Assembly (NCBI GenBank): GCA_016462095.1
Contig: JAEMTW010000002.1
Coordinates: forward strand, 25,844-36,010
Source: Thermoleophilia bacterium
GTDB lineage: Bacteria; Actinomycetota; Thermoleophilia; Gaiellales; F1-60-MAGs149
Reading direction: 5' to 3'
DNA length: 10,167 nt
Shown piece by piece: positions 1-5,737 of this stretch. The position numbers were made by a program, and so were the translations under genes. Under the pieces are notes generated by a model that was not told the DNA's origin, did not search any database, and saw only the letters and a program-made list of their open reading frames with translations. Numbering within the stretch: position 1 is the first letter of the stretch; each line of letters opens with the position of its first letter.

Positions 1-242
1 GTGCTGAGCAGGCGCGGATGGCGTCCCGGGCCGGGGCACGGCGTGCCGCAATCTCGACCCACTATGCGGCCGACCGCCACCCAGACGAGCGCGCCGAGGC
101 CTTGGACATGATCCGTGATGCCAGCTCGGTTGAAAACCTCGGCGAGGTCGGTGCGATTCTTCGTCGGCTCGTGCTGAGCGCTGCGTCCCGGCAGACGGTG
201 GGAGCCGCCTACGTGGCGCGTCGGTCCGAACTTTCGGCCTGA
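1..242 (+). CDS. 3' end of an unrecognised protein gene (partial)
   Basis: The reading frame beginning at base 3 is open from the left edge and stops with TGA at 240-242, so this is probably the C-terminal part of a longer gene that starts outside the window. An internal ATG lies at 18, but no ribosome binding site precedes it, so a start there is less likely. About 79 residues are visible. They are mainly Ala, Arg and Glu, look soluble and helical, and contain no transmembrane segment and no motif I can name. The end overlaps by 34 bp the stop-codon end of the convergent minus-strand gene at 209-580. I cannot assign a function. It does not look like the C-terminus of TruA, which often precedes rplM. 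The frame could also be open by chance in GC-rich DNA. Confidence 0.45.
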   Translation, partial: AEQARMASRAGARRAAISTHYAADRHPDERAEALDMIRDASSVENLGEVGAILRRLVLSAASRQTVGAAYVARRSELSA

Positions 243-580
243 GCCTCCGCTCGGCGATCCCAGGCGCCACTGAAGAGTGCCCACGAGGCCACACCGGCCA
301 CCACGGTAATCGCGCCGACGTAACGGCGATACCGCTGCGGGGTCAGGCAAAGGGCGACCGTCACACCAATGCTCGCGTGCAGCACATACAGCGCGTGTTC
401 CGCCGACCCTAAGCGCTGCCGTGGCAGAGGTACGTCTAACGGCCACCAGAGCCGTGGTAGCCTCTCGTTGAGGCCGTCATGAACGCGATTTACGCGCTCG
501 TCAAAGCCCCCAAGACGCCGACTTAGGCGATCGGGAAGGGTGGTTGAGTGGGTTGCCGCGTCCTGATCCATGTGCCTCAT
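209..580 (-). CDS. small hypothetical membrane protein
   Basis: This is a minus-strand reading frame of 123 residues. It starts at the ATG at 580 or at a second ATG at 571, which has GAGG just upstream but only 3 nt away. The first 50 residues or so are hydrophilic and Arg-rich and include the pair WWPLD. Two hydrophobic stretches follow, at about residues 63-80 (ALYVLHASIGVTVALCL) and 88-105 (VGAITVVAGVASWALF), separated by a short basic loop (PQRYRRY), with a charged tail after them. This pattern suggests a two-helix membrane protein with both ends on the same side. I do not recognise the family. It diverges from rplM with about 45 bp between the start codons, and it converges with the partial gene to its left. 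If it is not real, 243-625 is a noncoding stretch upstream of rplM. A weak promoter could be read on the minus strand (TTGTCA at 626-621, TACCGC at 604-599), but this is speculative. Confidence 0.5.
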   Translation of the reverse strand: MRHMDQDAATHSTTLPDRLSRRLGGFDERVNRVHDGLNERLPRLWWPLDVPLPRQRLGSAEHALYVLHASIGVTVALCLTPQRYRRYVGAITVVAGVASWALFSGAWDRRAEAQAESSDRRAT

Positions 581-588
581 GCTACGGT
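580..588 (+). promoter_or_regulatory. candidate extended -10 promoter of rplM operon
   Basis: TGCTACGGT matches the extended -10 form TGn-TAnnnT. Transcription would start near 595, leaving a leader of about 31 nt before the rplM ATG. No convincing -35 lies 17 bp upstream. A nearly identical motif (TGCTACCCT) lies at a similar distance from rpsT, which supports the reading. The motif overlaps the first codon of the divergent minus-strand gene. Confidence 0.35.
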
Positions 589-625
589 TCGGCGCCGTGC
601 GGTACCAACCCGCGCTCTACTGACA

Positions 626-1057
626 ATGCCACAAAAGACACTCTCCGCCAAGCCCGCCGATGTTCAACACGGCTGGTACATCATCGACGCCGATGGTGAG
701 GTGCTTGGTCGCCTCGCAACCCGCATTGCTGACGCGCTGCGCGGCAAGCGCAAGACCAACTTCACCCCGCACGTAGACACCGGCGACTTCGTCGTCGTGA
801 TCAACTGCGAGCGCGTCCGCGTGACGGGCAACAAGCTCGAGCAGAAGATCTACTACAACCACTCGGGGTATCCCGGTGGCCTGCGCGAGCGCACGCTACA
901 GGAGCAGCTCGACCGCAACCCGGTCGAGGTCATCCGCCATGCCGTGAAGGGCATGATTCCGAAGAACAAGCTCGGCGATGCTCAGATGCGCAAGCTGAAG
1001 ATCTACGCCGGCTCCGACCATCCGCACGCGGCCCAGTTGCCGCAGCCACTGCCGTAG
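626..1057 (+). CDS. rplM: 50S ribosomal protein L13
   Basis: This is a large-subunit ribosomal protein, an early assembly protein that binds 23S rRNA. The product has 143 residues, the usual L13 length. Typical sequence is present throughout: WYIIDADGEVLGRLAT (17-32), the FTPHVDTGDFVVVIN block (46-60), KIYYNHSGYPGG (74-85), the signature VKGMIPKNKLG (107-117) and LKIYAGSDHPHAAQ (124-137). The frame is open further upstream to an ATG at 548. I chose the ATG at 626 because homology begins there, and the 26 extra residues are arginine-rich and unlike L13. There is no clear Shine-Dalgarno before 626. The gene is followed after 16 bp by rpsI, the near-universal partner of rplM, so the two are surely cotranscribed. 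Confidence 0.97.
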   Translation: MPQKTLSAKPADVQHGWYIIDADGEVLGRLATRIADALRGKRKTNFTPHVDTGDFVVVINCERVRVTGNKLEQKIYYNHSGYPGGLRERTLQEQLDRNPVEVIRHAVKGMIPKNKLGDAQMRKLKIYAGSDHPHAAQLPQPLP

Positions 1058-1073
1058 GGCAAGGGGACTCTCT

Positions 1074-1469
1074 GTGAGCGAAAAGGCCATGTATCGGGCA
1101 ACCGGAAAGCGCAAGACTTCGGTCGCGCGCGTAATCCTGACACCGGGAACCGGCATCGTGACGGCCAACGGTCGTCCGGCCGAGCAGTATTTCGATCGTG
1201 CTCCCCTTCGGGCGATGGCACTCAGTCCGTTGGAGGCAGTTGGCCTGACCGGCAGCTTCGACGTGAAGCTACTCCTGCATGGTGGCGGCGTCAGTGGCCA
1301 GGCCGGCGCAACGCGCCATGGCATTGCTCGCGCCCTCGTTGAGGCCGATCCGAACCTCCGCCCCGAGCTGAAGAAGGCCGGTTTCTTGGCCCGCGACGCC
1401 CGTGCTGTCGAGCGCAAGAAGGCAGGCCTGAAGAAGGCCCGCAAGCGCCCGCAGTTCTCGAAGCGCTAG
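1074..1469 (+). CDS. rpsI: 30S ribosomal protein S9
   Basis: This is a small-subunit ribosomal protein whose C-terminal tail reaches the P-site tRNA anticodon region. The product has 131 residues, normal for bacterial S9. It contains the N-terminal YRATGKRKTSVARV (7-20), the family signature GGGVSGQAGATRHGIARAL (70-88) and the basic tail KKARKRPQFSKR, which ends in the conserved Lys-Arg. The GTG at 1074 is the chosen start because AAGGGG at 1061-1066 lies 7 nt upstream. An ATG at 1089 is possible but would cut the N-terminus. The gene lies 16 bp after rplM and 11 bp before glmM, which implies one transcript. Confidence 0.97.
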   Translation: MSEKAMYRATGKRKTSVARVILTPGTGIVTANGRPAEQYFDRAPLRAMALSPLEAVGLTGSFDVKLLLHGGGVSGQAGATRHGIARALVEADPNLRPELKKAGFLARDARAVERKKAGLKKARKRPQFSKR

Positions 1470-1480
1470 GTCTTCGCGCG

Positions 1481-2821
1481 GTGGCCCGCGCCTGGTTTGG
1501 GACGGACGGCATTCGTGGCGTTGCCAATGAACGCCTGACGGCGGAACTCGCGCTGCGCGTGGGGCGCGCAACAGCACTCCATGCTGGAGCGACACAGTCC
1601 CAGCCGATCATCCTGATTGGTCGCGATACGCGCCGTTCCGGGACGATGCTCGAGGATGCACTGGCCGCGGGTATTGCATCCGTCGGTGGCACCGCAGTGC
1701 GACTCGGTGTCTTGCCAACCCCCGCCGTCGCCTGGAACGTGCTGCAGCATCGCGCGGCGGCCGGCGTCGTCATCAGTGCCAGCCACAACCCGTTTGCCGA
1801 CAACGGCATCAAGTTGTTTGGTGCCGACGGCTTTAAGCTGCTCGACGCCGAGGAAGAGGCGATCGAGGCCTTGCTCGATTCCACGGCTGCGCTTCCGACT
1901 GGACACCACATCGGCGTCACGCAGACGCTGGACGGAGCGGCTGAGGCCTACGCAGAGTGGGTGTTGCAGGTCGTGGGCAGCGAACTATCCGGGCGACGCA
2001 TCGTCGTCGACTGTGCCCATGGCGCCGCTACCACTGTCGCTCCTCATCTCTTCAGTCGGCTCGGCGCCGACGTGACGCTCGTGGCCTGTGCGCCCGACGG
2101 CGTCAACATCAACGTTGACTGCGGCTCTACCCATCTCGCGCATGTCGCAGCGGCCGTACGAGAGCACGACGCCGAACTGGGGATTGCCTTCGACGGCGAC
2201 GCCGATCGCGTGCTGTTCGTGACCGCCGATGGCGCGCCAGTCGATGGCGACCATATTCTGGCGATTCTGGCTGCCGATGCTCTGCAGCGCGATGCGTTGC
2301 CTGGCAATCGCGTCGTCGTCACGAGCATGGCCAACCTTGGTGCGCATCACGCACTGCTCGCGCTGGGCTGTTCGCTGGAGGTCACGGACGTGGGCGACCG
2401 CTACGTGCTCGAGGCGATGCGGCGTAACGGTGCTGCGCTCGGAGGCGAGCAGTCCGGGCACGTGATTGCCCTCAATCATCAGACCACGGGCGACGGACCG
2501 TTGACGGCCGTCATGATGCTGGCAGCCCTGCAGCGCTCCGGCCAATCGCTCGGCGAAGCGGCTCGGGCGGTCGAGAAGTTTCCCCAGCAGTTGATCAGCG
2601 TACGTGCCTCACGCGAGGGTCTGGATGATTGCGAGCCGCTCTGGACCGCCGTCGCGGCCGCTGAGGCGACGCTCGGAAGCGATGGGCGGATCGTGCTGCG
2701 TGCCTCGGGCACAGAGCCGCTGGTGCGTGTGATGGTCGAGGCCCGCGACGCCGACCAGTGCGCAGCGATTGCTGCCGAACTGGTCGCGATCGTCGAACGC
2801 GAACTGCCCGTCACCCAGTAG
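1481..2821 (+). CDS. glmM: phosphoglucosamine mutase
   Basis: GlmM interconverts glucosamine-6-phosphate and glucosamine-1-phosphate in the cytoplasm, the second step towards UDP-GlcNAc for peptidoglycan. The product has 446 residues, in line with the family (about 445). It opens with AWFGTDGIRG (4-13). The phosphoserine motif ISASHNP is at 98-104 with the catalytic Ser at 101. The Mg-binding loop DGDADR is at 238-243, the sugar-binding motif GEQSGH at 322-327, and the phosphate-binding RASGTEP at 407-413. All key residues are present. It starts at GTG 1481, 11 bp after rpsI. The only Shine-Dalgarno-like bases are the weak AGG within the rpsI stop region, so it probably depends on read-through from the ribosomal genes. 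The glmM placement next to rplM-rpsI is typical of Actinomycetota. Confidence 0.97.
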   Translation: MARAWFGTDGIRGVANERLTAELALRVGRATALHAGATQSQPIILIGRDTRRSGTMLEDALAAGIASVGGTAVRLGVLPTPAVAWNVLQHRAAAGVVISASHNPFADNGIKLFGADGFKLLDAEEEAIEALLDSTAALPTGHHIGVTQTLDGAAEAYAEWVLQVVGSELSGRRIVVDCAHGAATTVAPHLFSRLGADVTLVACAPDGVNINVDCGSTHLAHVAAAVREHDAELGIAFDGDADRVLFVTADGAPVDGDHILAILAADALQRDALPGNRVVVTSMANLGAHHALLALGCSLEVTDVGDRYVLEAMRRNGAALGGEQSGHVIALNHQTTGDGPLTAVMMLAALQRSGQSLGEAARAVEKFPQQLISVRASREGLDDCEPLWTAVAAAEATLGSDGRIVLRASGTEPLVRVMVEARDADQCAAIAAELVAIVERELPVTQ

Positions 2822-2839
2822 GTCCGCGGGCAGGACGTA

Positions 2840-2845
2840 TACGCT
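2840..2845 (+). promoter_or_regulatory. candidate -10 element for a leaderless glmS transcript
   Basis: TACGCT fits TAnnnT and ends 7 nt before the glmS GTG at 2853. That spacing would put the first transcribed base at or beside the start codon. No Shine-Dalgarno lies at a working distance in the 31-bp glmM-glmS gap, which agrees with a leaderless mRNA. No -35 hexamer is recognisable, and the site is unverified. Confidence 0.3.
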
Positions 2846-2852
2846 TCAACCT

Positions 2853-4691
2853 GTGTGCGGGATCATCGGGTACGTCGGGGCACGGCCCTGCAAAGAATTG
2901 GTCCTAACCGGGCTCGAGCATCTCGAGTACCGCGGCTACGACTCGGCCGGAATGGTGCTGGTCAGCGACGCCGGTCTCGAGCGCGCCCGTGCCGTCGGTC
3001 CCGTCAAAGCCCTGCGGGCCGTCTCGGACACGCTCTCGACGACCGCAACCGTCGGCATGGGGCACACCCGCTGGGCGACGCATGGCGTCGTCGAAGAGCG
3101 CAACGCGCACCCGTTTCTGTCGGAGGACAGCCGCTTTGGTGTCCTGATGAACGGCATCTTTGAGAATTACATCGACCTGCGCGCGCAGGTCGCCGCCGCG
3201 GGCCACACGCTGACCTCCGATACCGACACGGAGGCGCTCGTCCACATGCTCAAGGACGAATACGACGGCGATCTTGCCGAGACCGTTCGTCGGCTGTATC
3301 CACGCCTTGAGGGGCACTTCGCCTTTCTCGTGGTCTGCCGCGACGAGCCCGACCGGATCGTTGGAGCCCGACTCGCGTGGCCGCCGCTGGTGGTCGGCCG
3401 CGGCGAGGGGGAGACGTTCCTCGCCTCGTTTACACCAGCGTTTCTCGAGGAGACGCGCTCGATCCAGATTGTGGAGGAGGGCGAAATCGTAATTGCCACC
3501 GCCGACGGCGTCGAGTTCCGTGCCGTCACCGATGGTTCGGTCCGCGAACACCCGATTGAGCAGGCAGACGAATCGCTCGAGGTCGCTGCCAAGGGTGGCT
3601 ATGAGACCTTCATGTTGAAGGAGATCCACGAGCAACCGACGGCGATCGCCGACACGATCGCGGAACGGTTCCTCCACGGCGCGTTGCACCTCGACGGCAT
3701 TGGCCTGACCGACGACGAGTTGCGTGCGATGAATCGCGTTCTGATCGTTGGCTGTGGCACGGCCTTGCACGCCGGGCTTGTCGGCCGCTACCTGATCGAG
3801 GACTGGGGTGGGGTTGCGACCGAGGCCGACGTGGCCAGCGAGTGGCGCTATCGCAACGGTGTCTTCGATCCGAAGACGCTCGTGATCGCGATCTCGCAGT
3901 CGGGCGAGACGGCCGACACGCTGGCTGCGATGCAGATCGCCCGCGAGCGCGGAGCACGCGTTGTCGCAGTCACCAACATCATGGGTTCCGCCGTGTCCCG
4001 CGCCGCAGATGGCGTGCTCTACACCCGCGCCGGCCTCGAAATCGGCGTCGCCGCCAGCAAGACGTTCACCTCGCAGGTGACCCTGATGACGCTGCTGGCG
4101 CTGCATCTCGGTGCGGTACGCGGCAACCTCAGCACCCAACAGGTCGCGGAGATCGGCAACGAGCTGCGTGGTCTGCCCGACTTGGTGCAGCGCATCCTCG
4201 ACGACAGCGCCATGGATGCCCAGCTCGACATGCTCGCCGACCGCTTTGCGCACGATCGTTTCTTCCTCTACCTCGGGCGCCACCTCGGCCTGCCGATCTG
4301 CCAGGAGGGCGCGCTCAAGTTGAAGGAGATCTCCTACATCCCGACGGATGCTTACGCCGCTGGCGAGATGAAGCACGGTCCGATCGCGCTGCTCGGCGAC
4401 GATACGCCGGTTGTGGCCGTCGCGACCGATAGCCATGTCTTCGAGAAGATGGCGTCGAACCTTGAAGAGGTGCGGGCGCGGGGTGCCCATGTGATCGCCG
4501 TTGGCACCGAGGGCAACACGACGATCGCTCAGCATGCCGAGCACGTGTTGTACGTCCCGCGGACGCGCCCCGAACTCCAGCCGATTTTAGCTGTCATCCC
4601 TCTGCAGATGCTGGCCTACAAGATTGCGGGTCGTCTCGGCCTCGACGTCGATCGTCCGCGTAACCTCGCCAAGACCGTCACGGTCGAGTGA
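2853..4691 (+). CDS. glmS: glutamine:fructose-6-phosphate aminotransferase (isomerizing)
   Basis: GlmS makes glucosamine-6-phosphate from fructose-6-phosphate and glutamine, the committed step of amino-sugar synthesis. I chose the GTG at 2853 because it places Cys at residue 2 (CGIIGYVG), the nucleophile exposed after Met removal. An upstream open stretch from 2769 must be excluded. The product has 612 residues (609 in E. coli). The glutaminase domain spans about 1-240, with HTRWATHG (71-78), oxyanion Asn100-Gly101 and TDTE (124-127). Two SIS sugar-isomerase domains follow: CGTALHA (301-307), SQSGETADT (348-356), LKLKEISYI with Glu492 (488-496), EMKHGP with His508 (505-510), and the C-terminal RNLAKTVTVE with Lys607. 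Oddities are NAHPF where NAHPH is usual, LMNG where VHNG is usual, and FLASF where FxASD is usual. Its last bases overlap acpS by 4 bp. No glmS ribozyme is visible or would fit in the short leader. Confidence 0.97.
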   Translation: MCGIIGYVGARPCKELVLTGLEHLEYRGYDSAGMVLVSDAGLERARAVGPVKALRAVSDTLSTTATVGMGHTRWATHGVVEERNAHPFLSEDSRFGVLMNGIFENYIDLRAQVAAAGHTLTSDTDTEALVHMLKDEYDGDLAETVRRLYPRLEGHFAFLVVCRDEPDRIVGARLAWPPLVVGRGEGETFLASFTPAFLEETRSIQIVEEGEIVIATADGVEFRAVTDGSVREHPIEQADESLEVAAKGGYETFMLKEIHEQPTAIADTIAERFLHGALHLDGIGLTDDELRAMNRVLIVGCGTALHAGLVGRYLIEDWGGVATEADVASEWRYRNGVFDPKTLVIAISQSGETADTLAAMQIARERGARVVAVTNIMGSAVSRAADGVLYTRAGLEIGVAASKTFTSQVTLMTLLALHLGAVRGNLSTQQVAEIGNELRGLPDLVQRILDDSAMDAQLDMLADRFAHDRFFLYLGRHLGLPICQEGALKLKEISYIPTDAYAAGEMKHGPIALLGDDTPVVAVATDSHVFEKMASNLEEVRARGAHVIAVGTEGNTTIAQHAEHVLYVPRTRPELQPILAVIPLQMLAYKIAGRLGLDVDRPRNLAKTVTVE

Positions 4692-5083
4692 GCGAGGGCC
4701 TGAACGCACCCCGTTTGCTCGTCGGGCTTGACCTGATCGAGATCGAACGGGTGGAGCGAGCGCTGCTACGGCACCCAGAACGCTTCCGTGCGCGCTGTTT
4801 TACGCCAACTGAGGTAGACGAGCTCGATCGCAAGCCACGGCCCGCAGAGAGCTACGCAGGGCGCTTTGCGGCGAAGGAGGCCGTTGGCAAGGCGCTCGGG
4901 ACCGGTGTGCACTTCACCTGGACCGAGATCGAGGTCGCTGGTCGGGGCAAACCGACCGTCACGCTGCACGGTTGGACAGCCGACGTGGCGGCCCGCAAAG
5001 GTGTCATCGCCATCGACGTGTCGATCACCCACTCGCGCACCACAAGTGCAGCGGTAGCGATCGCGATCCTTGGTCCCGAATAG
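4688..5083 (+). CDS. acpS: holo-[acyl-carrier-protein] synthase
   Basis: AcpS transfers the 4'-phosphopantetheine arm of coenzyme A to a serine of acyl carrier protein and so activates it for fatty acid synthesis. The product has 131 residues, a normal AcpS size. The metal-binding motif GLDLIEIERV is at 13-22 with Asp15. The second motif, RFAAKEAVGKALGTG, is at 59-73 with Lys63 and Glu64. The C-terminal SITHSRTTSAA (112-122) matches the SISH block of the family. The GTG start overlaps the glmS stop (GTGA), which indicates translational coupling. This glmS-acpS adjacency is common in actinobacteria, where nnrD and alr often follow. Here they are absent and the plus-strand block ends. Only 15 bp separate its stop from the stop of the convergent rpsT. 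Confidence 0.95.
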   Translation: MSEGLNAPRLLVGLDLIEIERVERALLRHPERFRARCFTPTEVDELDRKPRPAESYAGRFAAKEAVGKALGTGVHFTWTEIEVAGRGKPTVTLHGWTADVAARKGVIAIDVSITHSRTTSAAVAIAILGPE

Positions 5084-5098
5084 GGTCGAGCGGGAGGG

Positions 5099-5632
5099 TT
5101 AGCTCTCGTCGTCGGGAGCTTCGGCGGCGTCTTCCGCAGGAGCTTCCTCGGCGTCAGCAGGCTTGGCAGCCGCCTTCTTCGCCGCGGGCTTCTTGGCAGC
5201 AGCCTTCTTGACCGGAGCCTCGGTTGCCTCTGCTTCGGCAGGAGCCTCAACAGCCGACTCTTCCTCCACAACGACCTCTTCAACAACGACAGCTTCGGCC
5301 TCTGTGACCTTTGCAGCGGCCTTCGTCGCGGTCTTACGCGTGACGCGGCGCTTCTTGGTCTCCTCGAGCTGCGGACCGCGAGCGATGACGCGCGTCACGC
5401 GAGCCTTCTTGCGGGAAGCGGTGTTCTGGTGGAGGGCACGCTTTGCCGTCGCGCGGTCGATCAACGAGACGTAATCCTTGTGAGCCGTCTCGATCACAGC
5501 GGCATCGCCGCCCTGGACCGCTTCAACAACGCGCCGGAATGCCGTCTTGATCGACGAGCGGTAGCGGATGTTTTCCATGCGCTGACGCTCAGCGACGAGG
5601 ATGCGCTTCTTCTGTTGCTTGATGTTTGCCAT
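5099..5632 (-). CDS. rpsT: 30S ribosomal protein S20 with a long charged C-terminal tail
   Basis: S20 is a small-subunit protein that binds 16S rRNA early in assembly. Residues 1-86 are a normal S20: MANIKQQKKRILVAERQR, then RSSIKTAFRRVVEAV (25-39) and the basic end KRALHQNTASRKKARV (64-79). The start is the ATG at 5632, because homology begins with MANIKQ and GGAA lies 6 nt upstream. An open frame to 5725 is ignored. The product is 177 residues, about twice the usual 85-90. The extra part has a basic patch (93-108), an acidic Val/Glu stretch (111-140), a Lys/Ala/Pro segment (141-159, AAAKKPAAKKAAAK) like histone H1 tails, and an acidic end (160-177). It is the only certain minus-strand gene, convergent with acpS and divergent from murJ. 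S20 next to murJ, or near lepA, is a recurrent bacterial arrangement. Confidence 0.93.
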   Translation of the reverse strand: MANIKQQKKRILVAERQRMENIRYRSSIKTAFRRVVEAVQGGDAAVIETAHKDYVSLIDRATAKRALHQNTASRKKARVTRVIARGPQLEETKKRRVTRKTATKAAAKVTEAEAVVVEEVVVEEESAVEAPAEAEATEAPVKKAAAKKPAAKKAAAKPADAEEAPAEDAAEAPDDES

Positions 5633-5674
5633 GCACTCTTCCGTCAACCCGGGGGACTTCCCGCGACGCGCAGG

Positions 5675-5683
5675 AGGGTAGCA
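5675..5683 (-). promoter_or_regulatory. candidate extended -10 promoter of rpsT
   Basis: Read on the minus strand, the bases are TGCTACCCT, an extended -10 of the form TGn-TAnnnT. Transcription would start near 5668, giving a leader of about 36 nt. No good -35 is seen at the normal distance. The motif resembles the TGCTACGGT found before rplM. The same bases on the plus strand contain AGGAGGG, so the site can also be read as a ribosome binding sequence. Confidence 0.35.
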
Positions 5684-5737
5684 TGAGCGCCAATCGCTCC
5701 GCGCAACCGGATGGCATGCGATCATCGGAGCATGGCG

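Noticed and set aside
548..625. N-terminal extension of L13 to an upstream ATG
   Set aside because: The 26 added residues do not resemble L13, and the normal family start is at 626. The stretch also contains the candidate promoter.
2822..2836. GTCC-GCGGGCA-GGAC as a terminator between glmM and glmS
   Set aside because: The stem is only 4 bp with a 7-nt loop and no U-run follows, so it is too weak to call.
2822..2852. A glmS ribozyme or riboswitch upstream of glmS
   Set aside because: Only 31 bp separate glmM and glmS, far too short for the ribozyme, and no matching structure is visible.
2904..4544. A 546-codon open frame on the minus strand opposite glmS
   Set aside because: It is antisense to a certain gene with all GlmS motifs. 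Long antisense frames are expected in GC-rich coding DNA, and the peptide shows no recognisable domain.
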